Source of the DNA: Leptasterias polaris | Taxonomy: Eukaryota; Echinodermata; Asteroidea; Forcipulatida; Asteriidae | Direction of reading: 5' to 3' | Assembly (NCBI GenBank): GCA_037783415.1 | Contig: JAZGTN010000025.1 | Coordinates: forward strand, 4,960,001 to 5,024,000 | Length of the DNA: 64,000 nt | Shown: positions 1-13,300 of the stretch, piece by piece | Position numbering within the stretch: position 1 is the first letter of the stretch | Layout: each line of letters opens with the position of its first letter | Position numbers and translations under genes: made by a program | The notes under the pieces: generated by a model | Told to the model about the DNA's origin: nothing | Databases searched by the model: none | The model's input: only the letters and a program-made list of their open reading frames with translations

Positions 1-319
1 TCAATGCATATTGGTCTATTGTTAAATAATAACTTAAAAAGTCTTAATGTTTGTTACTACTGTAGTCATGGTGTTAGATCTAGTGATGGTCAGCTAGTAA
101 AGGGGCTGCTTGATGTCTGTTGAGATTCAGCCTAGTCTAGAGGACAATTACATGACTCGGTATTTAGTTCAGGCATGGCATTGTGACTTATCTATGTAGA
201 ACTTTGACTTTTGTGTTGTTGAGCGCATTTGGGGGGGGGGGGGGGGGGTAGGTGGTTTAAACAAACAAGTAATTGGAAGTTTAATATCTTAGATTCATAT
301 GATTTTTTTGTTGTTGCAG
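1..319 (+). other. ABCB6 5' intron sequence, no gene
   Basis: Ends in the acceptor at 319. Contains an 18-base G run at 231-248. I see nothing else in it. Confidence 0.5.
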
Positions 320-371
320 AGATATTTGTCATCATCAGAACTTCAGAAGCTTGAGTTTTATATGAACCAAA
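320..371 (+). other. ABCB6: 5' UTR part of the first coding exon, with overlapping uORF
   Basis: A T-rich tract ending ttgttgcag at 319 is a good acceptor, so an upstream non-coding exon outside the window probably splices here. An out-of-frame ATG at 362 opens a 22-codon reading frame that runs past the main ATG and stops at 428-430. The main ATG (372) has A at -3; the upstream one has a poorer context. Confidence 0.55.
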
Positions 372-648
372 ATGAGCGGTCCACAATACTGCCCGGGCAA
401 CACCAGCCTCATCCCAGTATGGGTCGATGATGGCATCAGTCGCTGTTTCCTAGCAACCATCGTCTCCTCAGTTCTCCTCTTCATTCTTCTTATCCCCGGA
501 GGAATCCAGATTCTTCTGTACTTGAGACGGGCGGACAAGGTGGAAGAGCGGTTTATAGTTCGGCCTTTATGGTTTCATCTTCAGATTGTGCTGTCTGTTA
601 TGATGGTGTTGCAATATTGTGCTTGGATGGTTACCTTAGAAGTGCTCG
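372..648 (+). CDS. ABCB6: ABCB6 exon 1: start and first helices
   Basis: Encodes residues 1-92 plus one base of Gly93. It begins [10 protein letters not shown] and contains a hydrophobic helix ([19 protein letters not shown]) and a second membrane span near [19 protein letters not shown]. Donor gtaggt at 649. Reading on past 648 gives an open frame to 773, but it has no family resemblance and is intron. Confidence 0.9.
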
Positions 649-3600
649 GTAGGTACTGCAGTGTAAATCAGTCCCATTTTATGCAGAATACCCCAAAAGT
701 TGCAACCACTTTTTCAAATCTTGTTAATCTTTCCTGTCTTGGTCCTCTCTTCCCTTATTTTAATTACTATTAAAGGCACTGAACACGTTTGGTAATTGTC
801 AAAGACCATGCATTCTCACTTGGTGTATCCCAACATAATGCATAAAGTAACAAACCTGTGAAAATTTGGACTCAATTGGTCATTGAAGTTGCAAGAAAAT
901 GAAAGAAAAAACACCCTTGTTGTACAAATTAGTGTGCTTTCAGATAGGAATAAAAGGCTTCTGGCCAGAAGTCTTTTATTATTTTAGTGAGAAATTACCT
1001 CTTTCTCAAAAACTACGTTACTTCAGAGGGAGTCGTTTCTCACAATGTTTTATACTCAACATCTCTCCGTTGCTCGTTACCAAGTAAGTTTTTATGCTAA
1101 TATATATTTTGAGTAATTACCAAACGTGTACAGTGCCTTTAAGGCAAATCAAGAACTATAAAACCAAAACAGAAACAACAATGCAATAAACATAGGCCTA
1201 GCCCATGAAACATACAGAATAGCAAAGTACAAAAAGATGATGACAGGAGGGCAACTAGACAAGCATGCCAAACAGCAGAATGATTATATTGGAGAAAATG
1301 AAAAATGAGTGTATGACAGGAGCTTGTAAAGTATGAGAAGTTAATCTGGGGAAAGGACACAAGAAAATTACTGTCAAAAGGACTGTCAAAAGGACCAAAC
1401 AATTGGCTACTTTGAGGGTCAGGGACAGCCAAAGTAAACTAAATTACTGTCATTTAGCATTTAAAGAAAGACTCTGCTAGGGTTGAAACATCAGGCCATT
1501 ATTAACTATTTTGTGCATTTTTAGATTACTGTTGCTCACAGAAGCATGCTATTCCACACATAGTAAGACAAGGAAAACTGGAAAAAAAGACAGACATGAA
1601 AAAGTGAGGGGGAGGAAGAATGATCAAGTTCCGATACCTGTCAGCTTGGGACAAAATTTGTCTGACAAATGCATGTTTTGGGGTTCATTCCTTTCTAAAT
1701 ATTATTAGGCCCTATTTCATCCTGGTAATGAAACCAAGGAACCCTAAAAAGCTACTAGTACTGTGACCTGTATGCTTGAAGATAGAGAATCCATGAAGAA
1801 GTTTCAGTTTTCGATGTGGAAGGAAAACCCCAATATCCTGGTAACCCATGCAATCATGTGGGGACTGAAAACCCAGTCCACATGACATAAAATCTATTAA
1901 ATTGTTGCTGTGCCTGCTGCTAACACATATGATTCGAACTGTCTCGAGCCAACGGGCTAGCTCGGTGGTCTAGTGGTAAGACATCTGCTCTATAACACTG
2001 CAAAGGTCGTAGGTTTGAATCCTACCCAAGTGATTTGCTTGTGGATTTTGTTTCACAGAACTCTGGGGAAAGTACTGAGCATACAATGCTTAAATACACA
2101 TCATTGTAAAACAAATTATATTCATTATCCCTGATGCAAAATTAACGTCTATTAAATATCAAGTAATAAACTACAAGGGAACCTAACTGGGTAAATAAAA
2201 ATAAAAAATGGGTGGAAAAATTGACTAGCTATAATTTTGAAGCTTTTCTCAAAATGATCAGCAATTCATATCGTCTTGTAGGAACTGATGATAACAAGGT
2301 GGACCTATATGGTTACATAGAGCTGAGTTCCTGCTTCAATATGGCATGCTATCTCATCTCCATCATGATCCTAGCCATGGAACGATCCCGAACGATGATG
2401 AGACGTCACCGACCCGGCCACGGCTTTATTCTCCTCCTATTCTGGGCTCTAGCTTTCGTCTACGAAAACATCGCATTTGTCTCCTGGTCCAGCCCCCATT
2501 GGTGGTGGGGATTTGATAGTGACATCAAGCAGGCAGAGCTGGGGTTGTGGGTCGTGCGGTATGTGTGTACACTTCTGTTGTTTGCTATCGGGTTGAGAGC
2601 ACCAGCCTTGCCAAGGAGAAGCTACAATCAACTAATCAATGAAGACAGAGATGGAGAGATGCAAGTTGTAAGTATTTTGTTTCTTCTTAATATTTTCATT
2701 CAATTGAACAATCGATGTTGGGAACTAACACGAAAAATTAATCATTTTAGGCTAAAGAAAGACAAATTTACAAGAGCTGGATTTGACCTGCGACCTCCGG
2801 ATTAACATGAGACACTCTACCGACTTAACTACTAGTCCTAATAAAAATTAAGTGCAAAGTTTTTTACAAAATACAATAGTCCCTTTCAACATTTCTGTGT
2901 GAAATGTAAACAACTTTAAGTGGGTTTTGTTTGTTCATTGTCTGTTTGTTTTTTGTTGACTTCAACAGCCACAGACCGACAGTGCTGATGTCGCTCAACT
3001 TAAATCTACCTGGGCGGATGCATGGTCTAAGACAAAGATGGTATTTCCTTATGTATGGCCAAAGGGTCGTTATATTCTTCAACTTCGTATCATCGCCTGC
3101 ATTCTTATCCTTGTTGCTGCACGTGTCTTCAATGTCTATGTGCCAGTTTTGAGCGGTAAAATAGGTAAGATAGTATACCAATACACTCTTTGCATTGGCT
3201 GCCAGATTGATGAAGCGTGTACATGACGTGAAAGGATTTCATTGGCTGAGAGTCGCGCGCAGTCTGTCATCAAAGATGGCGGTCAATGACAATGTGTAAT
3301 CCATCTGTATTGACTGCTTTTACTCGTGCTATGGTTAAAACTACGACTCACTCGGTGATCTTTGGTGGGTTCTATTTTCCCAAGGCGAAGCCGATTGAAA
3401 ATAAAAATCGTTGAGGATCACTGAGGTTGTTTGCGCACCGCAATCATGCGGCTTTCAAGTTAAAATTAGATATGTCATGTGACACGCTCTAAACCGATCA
3501 AACTGCAGGATGGTGTGGTTTAAACCTCTTGTAATAAACTCTGCCCCAACCCCTTGGGCTCTTTGTCTAAAAACTCTCCTGAATCCTCCGGATTTCACGA

Positions 3601-4361
3601 ACAACCTGTTTGGATTAAATCTCTGCTGCAACAAAAACTTAGTTTCAAATTCAATGTACAATAACAGTCGTCCTTTTTGTTTATTTTTCAACTTAAGTGA
3701 ATGCGCTGACGCCTAGTAAAGAAGGAGTTAAAGTGGTATTCCCATGGCAACTGATTGCTATTTATGTAGCCCTCAAGTTCCTCCAGGGTAGTGGATCAGG
3801 TAAGTGCAAGTTCTTCACAATTTCTAAACATTCGGGCCTTTTAATCTTTGAGAGGACAGGCCATTTTCATCTTGCAACCCAGTTACACTTATCGCTAAGA
3901 GAAGGGGTTTGCCCTGGTGTTTCTGGCAGTGGCTGCTGATTTCACTGCAGCATCTTGTACACCTTTTCGTGGCCGAGCGGATAAGAGCACCGAACTCAAG
4001 CTTTGGTGTTTCTGATCAGCAGAGTGTGGGTTCGAATCCCAGTCGTGACACTTGTGTCCTTAAGCAAGACACTTAACCACATGCTTCGTCCTTCGGATGG
4101 GACGTTAAGCCGTAGGTCCCGTGTGTTGTGTAATGCACGTAAAAGAACCCATTGCACTTATCGGAAAGAGAAGGGGTTCGCCCCGGTGTTCCTGGTTTGA
4201 TTGGCTGCATATTGCGCCCCAGCACCTTGTAAACCATTACATGGTGCTATGTAAAGAAATAGGTCTCATACTTCAAACACGTAACTCCACATACCTTGTA
4301 GGAAAAATACTGAGCGCTTTGAGACACCCATCGGGAGTATAAAGCGCTATATAAGAACTGC

Positions 4362-4393
<32 letters not shown>

Positions 4394-7300
4394 AGATTGG
4401 TAAGAGTAAAAATATCATTGCTCACAGGCACGTACGTGGTATAAAGATAGTCATGGTGGGGAAACTCCCTTTGAAATATTTGTGCTTGAAATGCAATAGT
4501 CTTTGAGAAATGAGTAAAACAATTAGTTTTTAGTCCAAAACTCAATGTTTCAAAAACAGTGGAAACATTTAAGGATTTTTTCCCCACTTTTTTCTTGTGA
4601 CTACAATGACCGATTGAGCTTAAACTTTCACAGGTTTGTTATTTCATGTATATGTTGGGTCACATCAAGTGTAGATACTGTTCTTTGACAATTACCAATG
4701 TGACACATGTGCTTTAATAAGGTAGTCCATAAATTGGTATCATACTGCAAAAAATTCAAAAAACTTTTTTTAAATGTTTTTGTTTGCACTATATTATAAG
4801 TTATCACACAAGCGCGAGTGGAATACGGAAAAATATAGCACTTCTGCGTCCCATACCCAACGAGGCCGAAGGCCGAGTTGGATATGGGACGCAGATGCGC
4901 TATATTTTTCCGTATTCCACGAGCGCGCGTGTGATAACAAATTTTTCTTCCAGTCTAGTTATAAGTCAACCAACCTCATAAAGAAACAAAGTTTAAAATT
5001 TCAGAGCATTATTTCATGACAAACAGCATGCACGCGCAAAGTTTAGAATGTAATTTTTGCACTGACCGTATGCGGAGCGTGACGCATTGACACTCTCAAT
5101 ACGCAGAGTGCAATATAAAAACTGGGAGTAGGTTATCGCTTGATAGCACACTCCGGTTCGAGCATCTGATTGGAGGATTAGCGCGTACTGGAAGATAAAA
5201 GACTATATATTATATATTGTTATTTTTTTCTTTTTTCTTTAGCTGGTCTTGGTATTTTGAGTAATGCTCGGACTTTCATTTGGATCAGGGTCCAGCAGTA
5301 CACAACGAAGAGTATTATGGTGCGTCTGTTTGGTCACTTACATAGGTAGGTCAAACTTAACCCTGTCCAGTTGGTGTAGTGGTATGCTAAGCACAACAAG
5401 TGATTGTGTTGCTTTGTTAAGTGGTTGTATTGGGATGACCCATGGGGTGCTTGCCCACAAGGGCGTCGATGGGTGGGGGACGGTGGGGTCATGTCCCCCC
5501 ACTTTTTAGACTGGGGGGGGACAGCATATCAGATGTCCCTCCCACTTTTTGATTGACTGTTCATTAGAAATATGCAACAAAATATAAAAATGTACACCAT
5601 TTTCTTGATTTAATATTTCATTACAATTTTTGTTCAGATAAAAGAATAGCGAACAAACAGTGAAATGTTTTCTTCATTTTCATCTTTATTTCTAATGGAC
5701 CACGCACAGAATGGTATTTTTGGCCTATTTCCGTTTCTATAATACAGACAATAGACGATAAGTTTTGTCCAAGACATGAACACCAAAATCCCGCTTACAT
5801 ACCTTGTTAGCATTCAAGTTATGCGTCGTTTGTGTATGCTATAATGTAGGCACATGATCCCTCCACAAAGGAAGTCTGTGTGTGCGTGCATGTGCAAATG
5901 TGTTACATTAATTGTTACAAAATGTAGTAAAATCCATTCAAATAAATAGGAGCAGTTTGGGCCATGACAAGATTTGTTGAAGAAGCAGTAACTTCAAGCT
6001 GACACACGATAAACCCTGGACTCCAGAAGCATATTAAAATGGATATCAGAGATTAAATGTAAAAGTAATGGTGTGGGGTGCAAATAATGTAATATGTATT
6101 TTTTCAAGACTTGCTCGCCCGTCCCCCCTACTTTTCAGTAGCGATCGACGCCCTTGCTTGCCCAGCTAAATGCAACATTATGCACTGACAGTATTCTGGT
6201 GTCTTTACCTTGCATGGGAGACATGTCACTGCTAAATCAACAGGATCAGCCCCCCCAGCCAATGTGCATTTCGAACAGTATGCTCTGCTCATCTTCAGGA
6301 GAATCTTTACGTTGTTGTTTTCTGTGTGTAGTTTATCTCTGCGCTGGCATCTGAACAGGAAGACTGGTGAGGTTCTTAGAATGATGGACCGAGGCACAAC
6401 GAGTATCAACAGTTTACTGAGGTAAGCCAAGTAACAGTAAAGGTTTTCTGTGTGTAGTTTATCTCTGCGCTGGCATCTGAACAGGAAGACTGGTGAGGTT
6501 CTTAGAATGATGGACCGAGGCACAACGAGTATCAACAGTTTACTGAGGTAAGCCAAGTAACAGTAAAGGAACCAAAGTGTGGTGAAGAGGTTCATTACGG
6601 GACAGCTCCTTTAAAGACAGAGGCTGAAATGAAGCACCATTTTCATCTGACAACTTACACCTGTTATCTTCATGTAATTCCTTTTCCAAACAGTAGACTT
6701 AATTGGATCATGCACAAACCAGTAGGGCTGCTGACCCAGGCACATTAACTGCTCATCTGTTAGGTTGGTTTAAAACCGATTCAACACACTTTGTTTATCA
6801 TTCATAAATACCTTGCTTTTAAAATTTTAAAAAGTCAAGAACAAATCTTGACAGTTTAGCCTCAGCTCACCTTGACTCTGCGTTGACTTTTATGCATGTA
6901 TTGAGTAGGAGTGCTGAGTAGCTTCTTGCGCAAGTTTCGAACTATTGCTAAGGGAATAAAAGAGCGGCAACGAGTTCTTAAACGGCCGTTTAAAACCGGC
7001 AGGGTCGTGGCCGTGCGATAAAGGCCCTCGCCTTCGGCTCGGGCCTTTATCGCACGGCCACAACCCTGCAAGGTTTTAAACGGCCGTTTAAGAACACGTC
7101 ACTACTCTTTTATTCCCATGCATAAATGCCCTTTTGTTAAAAAGTGAAAGAATAAGGAAAATCGGTGGTAAAAAAGACAATCTGTTTGTTTAGCGAATTT
7201 TCAAAGTTTGTACATTTTCAAAAAACTTTTGTAAAATTCTGTTTTGTGCGCATTGGGTTGTGTGTATGCGCATGTTCAAAAAGATTACGCGCGGTATACT

Positions 7301-10300
7301 AATAGCTATGTATTGCGTTCCGCGTAAGTAAATTGCCGTAAATGAGCTTGCGCGCCCAACACGCGAAGCCAGCCGGTCTTAAACAGCTCCAGCTATGTCT
7401 TTATCAGCCGTTTAAACGCCCCCACGTGACGTGCTCTCCACCAATAGGAATAGCGAAACTGTCTGGGGTATTTATGAATAACTGTTTCAAACTAACACAA
7501 AACCTACCAACTTAAATTGGGCTGTGAAATCTGATAGCGCCCTCTTTTGACTTAATAAGGTCAGGTCATGTTTAATCACTTTTATTTGTGTTTATATCGC
7601 ACATTTAAACGTAGCCACTAGTCAGAATGGATTGTCTCAGGTATTTATGAATACATGTTATTAATTTTTAAATTTGTTGTTGCACCTCTTCTTTTCAGAA
7701 GTTGCCATGACTTCGAAAAGAACTTAGAACTTCTTTCTTGACGGAAATATTTTCTGGTGTTTTTATTTCAGTTACGTGCTCTTCCAGATTGTGCCTACCA
7801 TTATCGATATCGTGATTGCTATTGTTTATTTTGTGACGTCCTTCAATGCCTGGTTTGGTGTCATCGTTTTTGTAGCAATGGTTTTCTACATTGGTGAGTT
7901 CACTACAATTTGAAATTATTACCATTCCCGTTTTATTTTTGTTGCTAGAATTACCCCAAAGACATGATTTCTCATTCCCATTTATAACTTAACCTTACTA
8001 TAATGACTTATGAATGGCAGTAACCGATCAACTTTCACACTAACATTTAGATTTCTTGAAACGCAATTTTGCACATCCATTTCTTATGCCCTTTCTCCAG
8101 TAACTTTTCGTTACTTCCTTCTTCCGAGCACACCACGATAAGTTCAAAGAGATCCAACCATTCATTACTGAAAAGAAGTCGTGATTTGCCAAGTTTTGTT
8201 GATGATTGAACTTTGACCTCTGCTTTACAGCTGCAACTGTAGCCGTCACTGAATGGAGAACAAAGTTCCGTCGCGAGATGAATCTCAGCGATAATAAGAT
8301 GAAGCAGAAAGCTGTGGATTCAATGCTCAACTTTGAAACGGTAATTGTTTGTCGCTTTCTCAAGACGGTTTTCCTCACTCCTGCTTTTCACTGTTATCTT
8401 TCAGCAGCAAATTCCATTGAGTTCCTTCAGCGTTCTTGCCTAAAAATAATCAGTCATCACGGTAATGGTTATTATAAATTGTTCTCATTTTCAGGTGAAA
8501 TACTATGGAAACGAGGACTTTGAAGTCAGCGTGTATGAAGAAGCTATTACATCATATCAGGTAATGTATAGATCCTTGTCTACCTACTACAGTTTAAACA
8601 TAGCCCAATAGGCACCAGTCTACTTGCATACAAGACTCAGTATGAAAATTATGCCGAGGATCTATCAGTTTTAGATGGAGGGGGAAAACCTCTAAAGGGA
8701 ACCCACGCAATCAGGTAGGGACTGAAAACCCAATCCACATGCAAGGCTCCGGTCTGAGGTGGGATTCGAACCGGGCTCCAAGAAGGTGAAAGGTAGGGAA
8801 AGAAACCACTGAGCCAACCTGAATACATGATCTTTTAACAGGAAGGTCAACAGCAAATGAGAAGTGGTCAGTTGTAGATGGTGAAGGAAAACCAAGAGGA
8901 TGTGCCATGATGATTAAATTTGACGTTTTTCTGCTTAGTGATATATTACAAATTTTACTACCATCTCTTTTTTGACATTACATTAATACAAATTGTGATA
9001 TTTGCAGGTTGTTTTCACTTCTCGAATTAGGTCGTCGCATATATTCACGAAAATCACGTCAATCACGTCAATGAGGGCAGCAGACAAATATCGGTATAAT
9101 CGTGACGTCACCTTACGTACTGCTGCATGAAGCCGAAACCTATCCATGAATGGTCTGTGCGGAGCGATTTTGATCTTTTTGCGTGCCGGAACTACACAAA
9201 GTACATTGCTCCCTTGCGTAGTCGGGTGCCGAAATCGTACATGGCAAATGGGCTGAGTTTGGTCTTGTTCCCTTATTTCTCGCTCAGATGAACATGTACA
9301 ACTGTACAGTACATGGATGTACATGTACATGTATGTAGTGTCTGTACAACGCGTTGAACATGTACCGCAAACGAATGTTTATATCCTACCATTATTTATA
9401 CCAAGCGTTGCTATACAATTTTAACTTCTGCGATTATAGAAATGCCTATAAATTGCGTTGTTGGCGGTTGCCACAACACCCAGAAGAACTCTCCAGATTT
9501 GATTTTCTACAAATTTCCAGGCGACATTGCAATTCAACGTGTATGGGTTAGATTTGTTAATAATACAAGGTCTGACTTTGTTCGATCGGATTTCTCACGG
9601 GTTTGCAGTGCCCATTTCAACCACCCTACTGATTTTGATGAGTCGTCGCTTCTCAAGAGAAAATTTGGAATAGCTAGAGCACGTCTTCTGATTAAAAAGA
9701 CAGCTGTTCCGTCAGTCAAAAATCTTGTGGACGAATTCACCTCGGCCCCCCACCCCCAAAGTCCAGAGCAGCCTACCAAAAACGCGAAACGAAAAGGGTA
9801 AGTCTAAAATTAAATTTAGTAGGGCCTAAGAACAAAATAATTACTAACATCTATTTCTAAATTCCATTGCTCAGAGTTCATTTTTGAATTAATATTTAAT
9901 TTTCTATTAATTATTATCAATCAGTTTTAATCATTCATAACATTATGAAATGTTTAAAGGGCCTTCTTGAGAATATTTCCCTTTCTTTTTTTAATTTTTA
10001 AATAAATCATTCATCATTAACTTATGTGTAGATGCATACAGATTTCCTATATAATATTAATTGGATACAAGGATTTGTAAAATGAATTGTTCTTGTTTAC
10101 CACTATAAACATTTAGATTTTTTCCATTCTTTCAAGTGACGGCAAATGTATAATAACATGGAAATCAATCAGTCCAGTGAATCGGCGCATTATTTAATTC
10201 CGACTGAATTCATGTTTTTCAATTGTTTTATTTCTGTGTTCAGGCTCTACGTGTCGGCACTTCACTATAATGAGAATGCTGGGAGGGCACAAGCCAGGAC

Positions 10301-13300
10301 AAAAGATGGAAAGCTGAGGTTCTCCATTTGCTTCCCGAGAGCCAAGAGAGGTGACTTCACTGTGAAGAGAATTCCGCAGAACTGTACATATGGTAAGTAC
10401 AATTTTAAGATGTCTGCAATCCTTTTCATTGTTCAAAGCAGGACAAGTATTTGGTAGGTAATCTGTCAGATTTTACATGTGCTTTTTCAAAATCACAATG
10501 CGAAAGTCAATAAACACAAATGCATTCCTGGTGTATTGTTTGACGACTTTGCTGTTTATTTTTTTCAATCTACAATGCCATATATGTAGTAGATGAAGGC
10601 TTGTTACATGCATGCAAAATTTAAACGCTGAAAAGAAACCCATACTACTGGTTTTATGAATGCTTCACAAACTTTGGAGGGGTCCATCTAATACATGCCT
10701 GGAGCAACCCCCACCCCCTTCCCTTATTTTTGGCACTGCTGGTCACTTTTAAAGCTTTAAACTATCTACAATAATCCTTACTCTCGACCCAAATCTCCTT
10801 AATCTTATTCAGGTTATGTGGACCTAATCATGGAGACAACAACTAGGTTATGCAGAAGCCAGCAGAAAAACCTACGGGAAAAGACCAAAAAGCTGAAACG
10901 TAAACCACCACCAGTCTGTTCCACCATGGTACGGCCAAACAAAAGGACTGCGATTCAACAACGTGTATCCAGGTTTTCAGCTGAAGCTTCCCCCCAAATC
11001 TAGACTTTGAAACTAGGCTCTTTACTTTGCACCATTATTTATTTGCTTTGGACTCTGACAAGGTACAAACTGTATCACAATATATTCAAACCAAAAGGTA
11101 ATAGGTGGCAAGGTTCTTAAATATTCGAAAGTATATTATGGTGCTAAGGTACAAACTGTATCACAATATATTCAAACCAAAAGGTAATAGGTGGCAAGGT
11201 TCTTAAATATTCGAAAGTATATTATGGTGCTACTGAAGTGAGATAAAATAACAAATGTAACTAAGAAAAAAAAAAGTTTTGTTGTTGCTTTGGTTATCAA
11301 AAATTAAAACCTAGGAATTGGGACTACTCTTGATTACTGCATTGTGCCTCTTGCATTTTCCTATCCATTAGAGGTGTACTCTAATCATGCCCGAATTAGT
11401 GTGACCAATTAATAGGTCAAATGATAAAGTAATTTTTATGGTCATTAACTTGTGGAGTAACTACAAAAAGTACTAAACAGAATAATAATAATATTTAAAA
11501 TACATATTGCGCCCCTTACATACAAAATGATCAAAGGCGCAGAACACATGTTAACAAGCCCAAACAAAAGTATGGTAATAGAGCATACACATGAAATTCA
11601 AAATGATGCTTGGTTTTAGAATAAATTCAAACCTAGATCTAAACATCAAGTGGGGGATATTTAAAACCTTTATAATTGCCATCAGCATCTGGATAGGCAT
11701 CTCTCACTTTCTGCATGATGCATGATGGTAAGGCAACTCGATTATGTCGTCCAAGGTAACCCCAGCACCATCTGACAACTTGCCTGTACGCGGTGTGGCG
11801 AAACTTCCTGTATTGGAATGCAAACAGTTTGTTAAAATAAATAACAAATATTATTTTATATAAATACATTAAACACAATTTGCATTTGCTTTTTTAGTTT
11901 TGAGTTTTGAAAAATAAAATAAATTTATGTTGAAATACATATGCCGAAAACCTTGATTTGAAATGTTTCAGTTGTTCGAAAAGGAAAATTAGCAAGATTA
12001 AATACAATACCTGCAATTCATAAAATATAATTTGACTAACAATAGAACTTGGAAGAGATGGGGTCATTATGAGTCAGAATGATAACACACCTTGCCTCAT
12101 CGCCTTCCATTGCCCGAGCCCCATACTGCTGTCTGTATTGCAGATATGCAGTCTGAAGTGTCGCAGGGTTGAGACAGACTGCCTCAAACCAAGGATGATC
12201 ACAAAAACACCCTTCTTCCATCTCTTCTGGAAAGTTTGTCTCTCTCCATTTATAGTGGAACTGCTGCACTTCTTTGCAGCACTTGCAGTTGTCTACATCT
12301 GGCATAGTAGTACACTTCCCACAATTACACCTGGAAAATTAAATAAGGCAAAATCTGACATCAATAAGCCTTCAAAACCAAATAACCTAAAACTAAACAG
12401 AAACTTTATAAACCAAAGAAAATGTCACTAAAGCACTCTTGAGAATGTTTATTTTTCGACACCCGAATTCTGCTACACGCACAAACGATGCAAACCCGCA
12501 CGGCACTACTTTTTCATTCGCTCACGTGCACATCAGATGCTTCCCTGGCATTCACGTTAGCGCGCGGTAGAAATTTTATCACATCAGCTTGAAAATCTGA
12601 TGACAAGAAACTTAGAAAGATGTAATGCCCCGATTTGTTTAACTATACAAAATTAACAATGACAAACAGACAATTCCATGTAGTAGTCGAGTTTTTCTTC
12701 TTCATTTTCTGATAGTAAAATAAAATATAGAAAAGGCTACGCGAACCGGACCGTCCGAGGTTTCAAGGTAGGTGGGTGTACGTGAGTAGCCTAACCGTCC
12801 ACGTACATGAACATGAATTTTTACTTAGTTTCTGGACGGAAAACACACTGGAAATTCAGCATTAATACCGACAATTGTGCAGATAAGTATTCCCATAGCA
12901 CACTCTATCTCTAACTGAAAATTATTTACATGAAATTGAGGGTTGACGAAGAGAAAAACGCATTACCAGTCAGTGTTTTGCTGTCGATCCGCCTCCCCGG
13001 GTTCAGCGTTGGCGTTGCCATGAACCTGGTCCTGGTCTAGTTGTCTCACTTCTTCCTCGGTCAATTCTGGCTCAAATTGATACGGTTCAATTACACGAGT
13101 ATCATTCGTCGACACTTCTAAGTCGCTGACATCATCACAAGAATGCGAAGAACAAGAAAATTCGTCGCTCTCGTCTTCAGAAAAAACATCAACACTAGAA
13201 TTGTCGTCGCTTGTGTCTGACATGACGACTGTGTTACATGTGTGTGTGCGACGCGTAAACATTTCTGTATGCCACAGCAAACAGCCGTCTGCGTAGAGGA

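Larger units (their letters stand above)
6317..6568 (+). repeat. Exact 126-bp tandem duplication containing an exon
   Basis: Units 6317-6442 and 6443-6568 are identical and include the branch/acceptor region, the 90-bp exon and the donor with about 20 bp of intron. Confidence 0.97.

Noticed and set aside
372..773. 133-codon frame as a complete small gene
   Set aside because: Only 372-648 matches ABCB6; the rest is intron after a good donor, and the phase continues correctly into exon 2.
1965..2033. Possible functional tRNA gene on the plus strand
   Set aside because: Cloverleaf pairing is poor and an inverted related copy with shared flank exists at 16432; treated as SINE.
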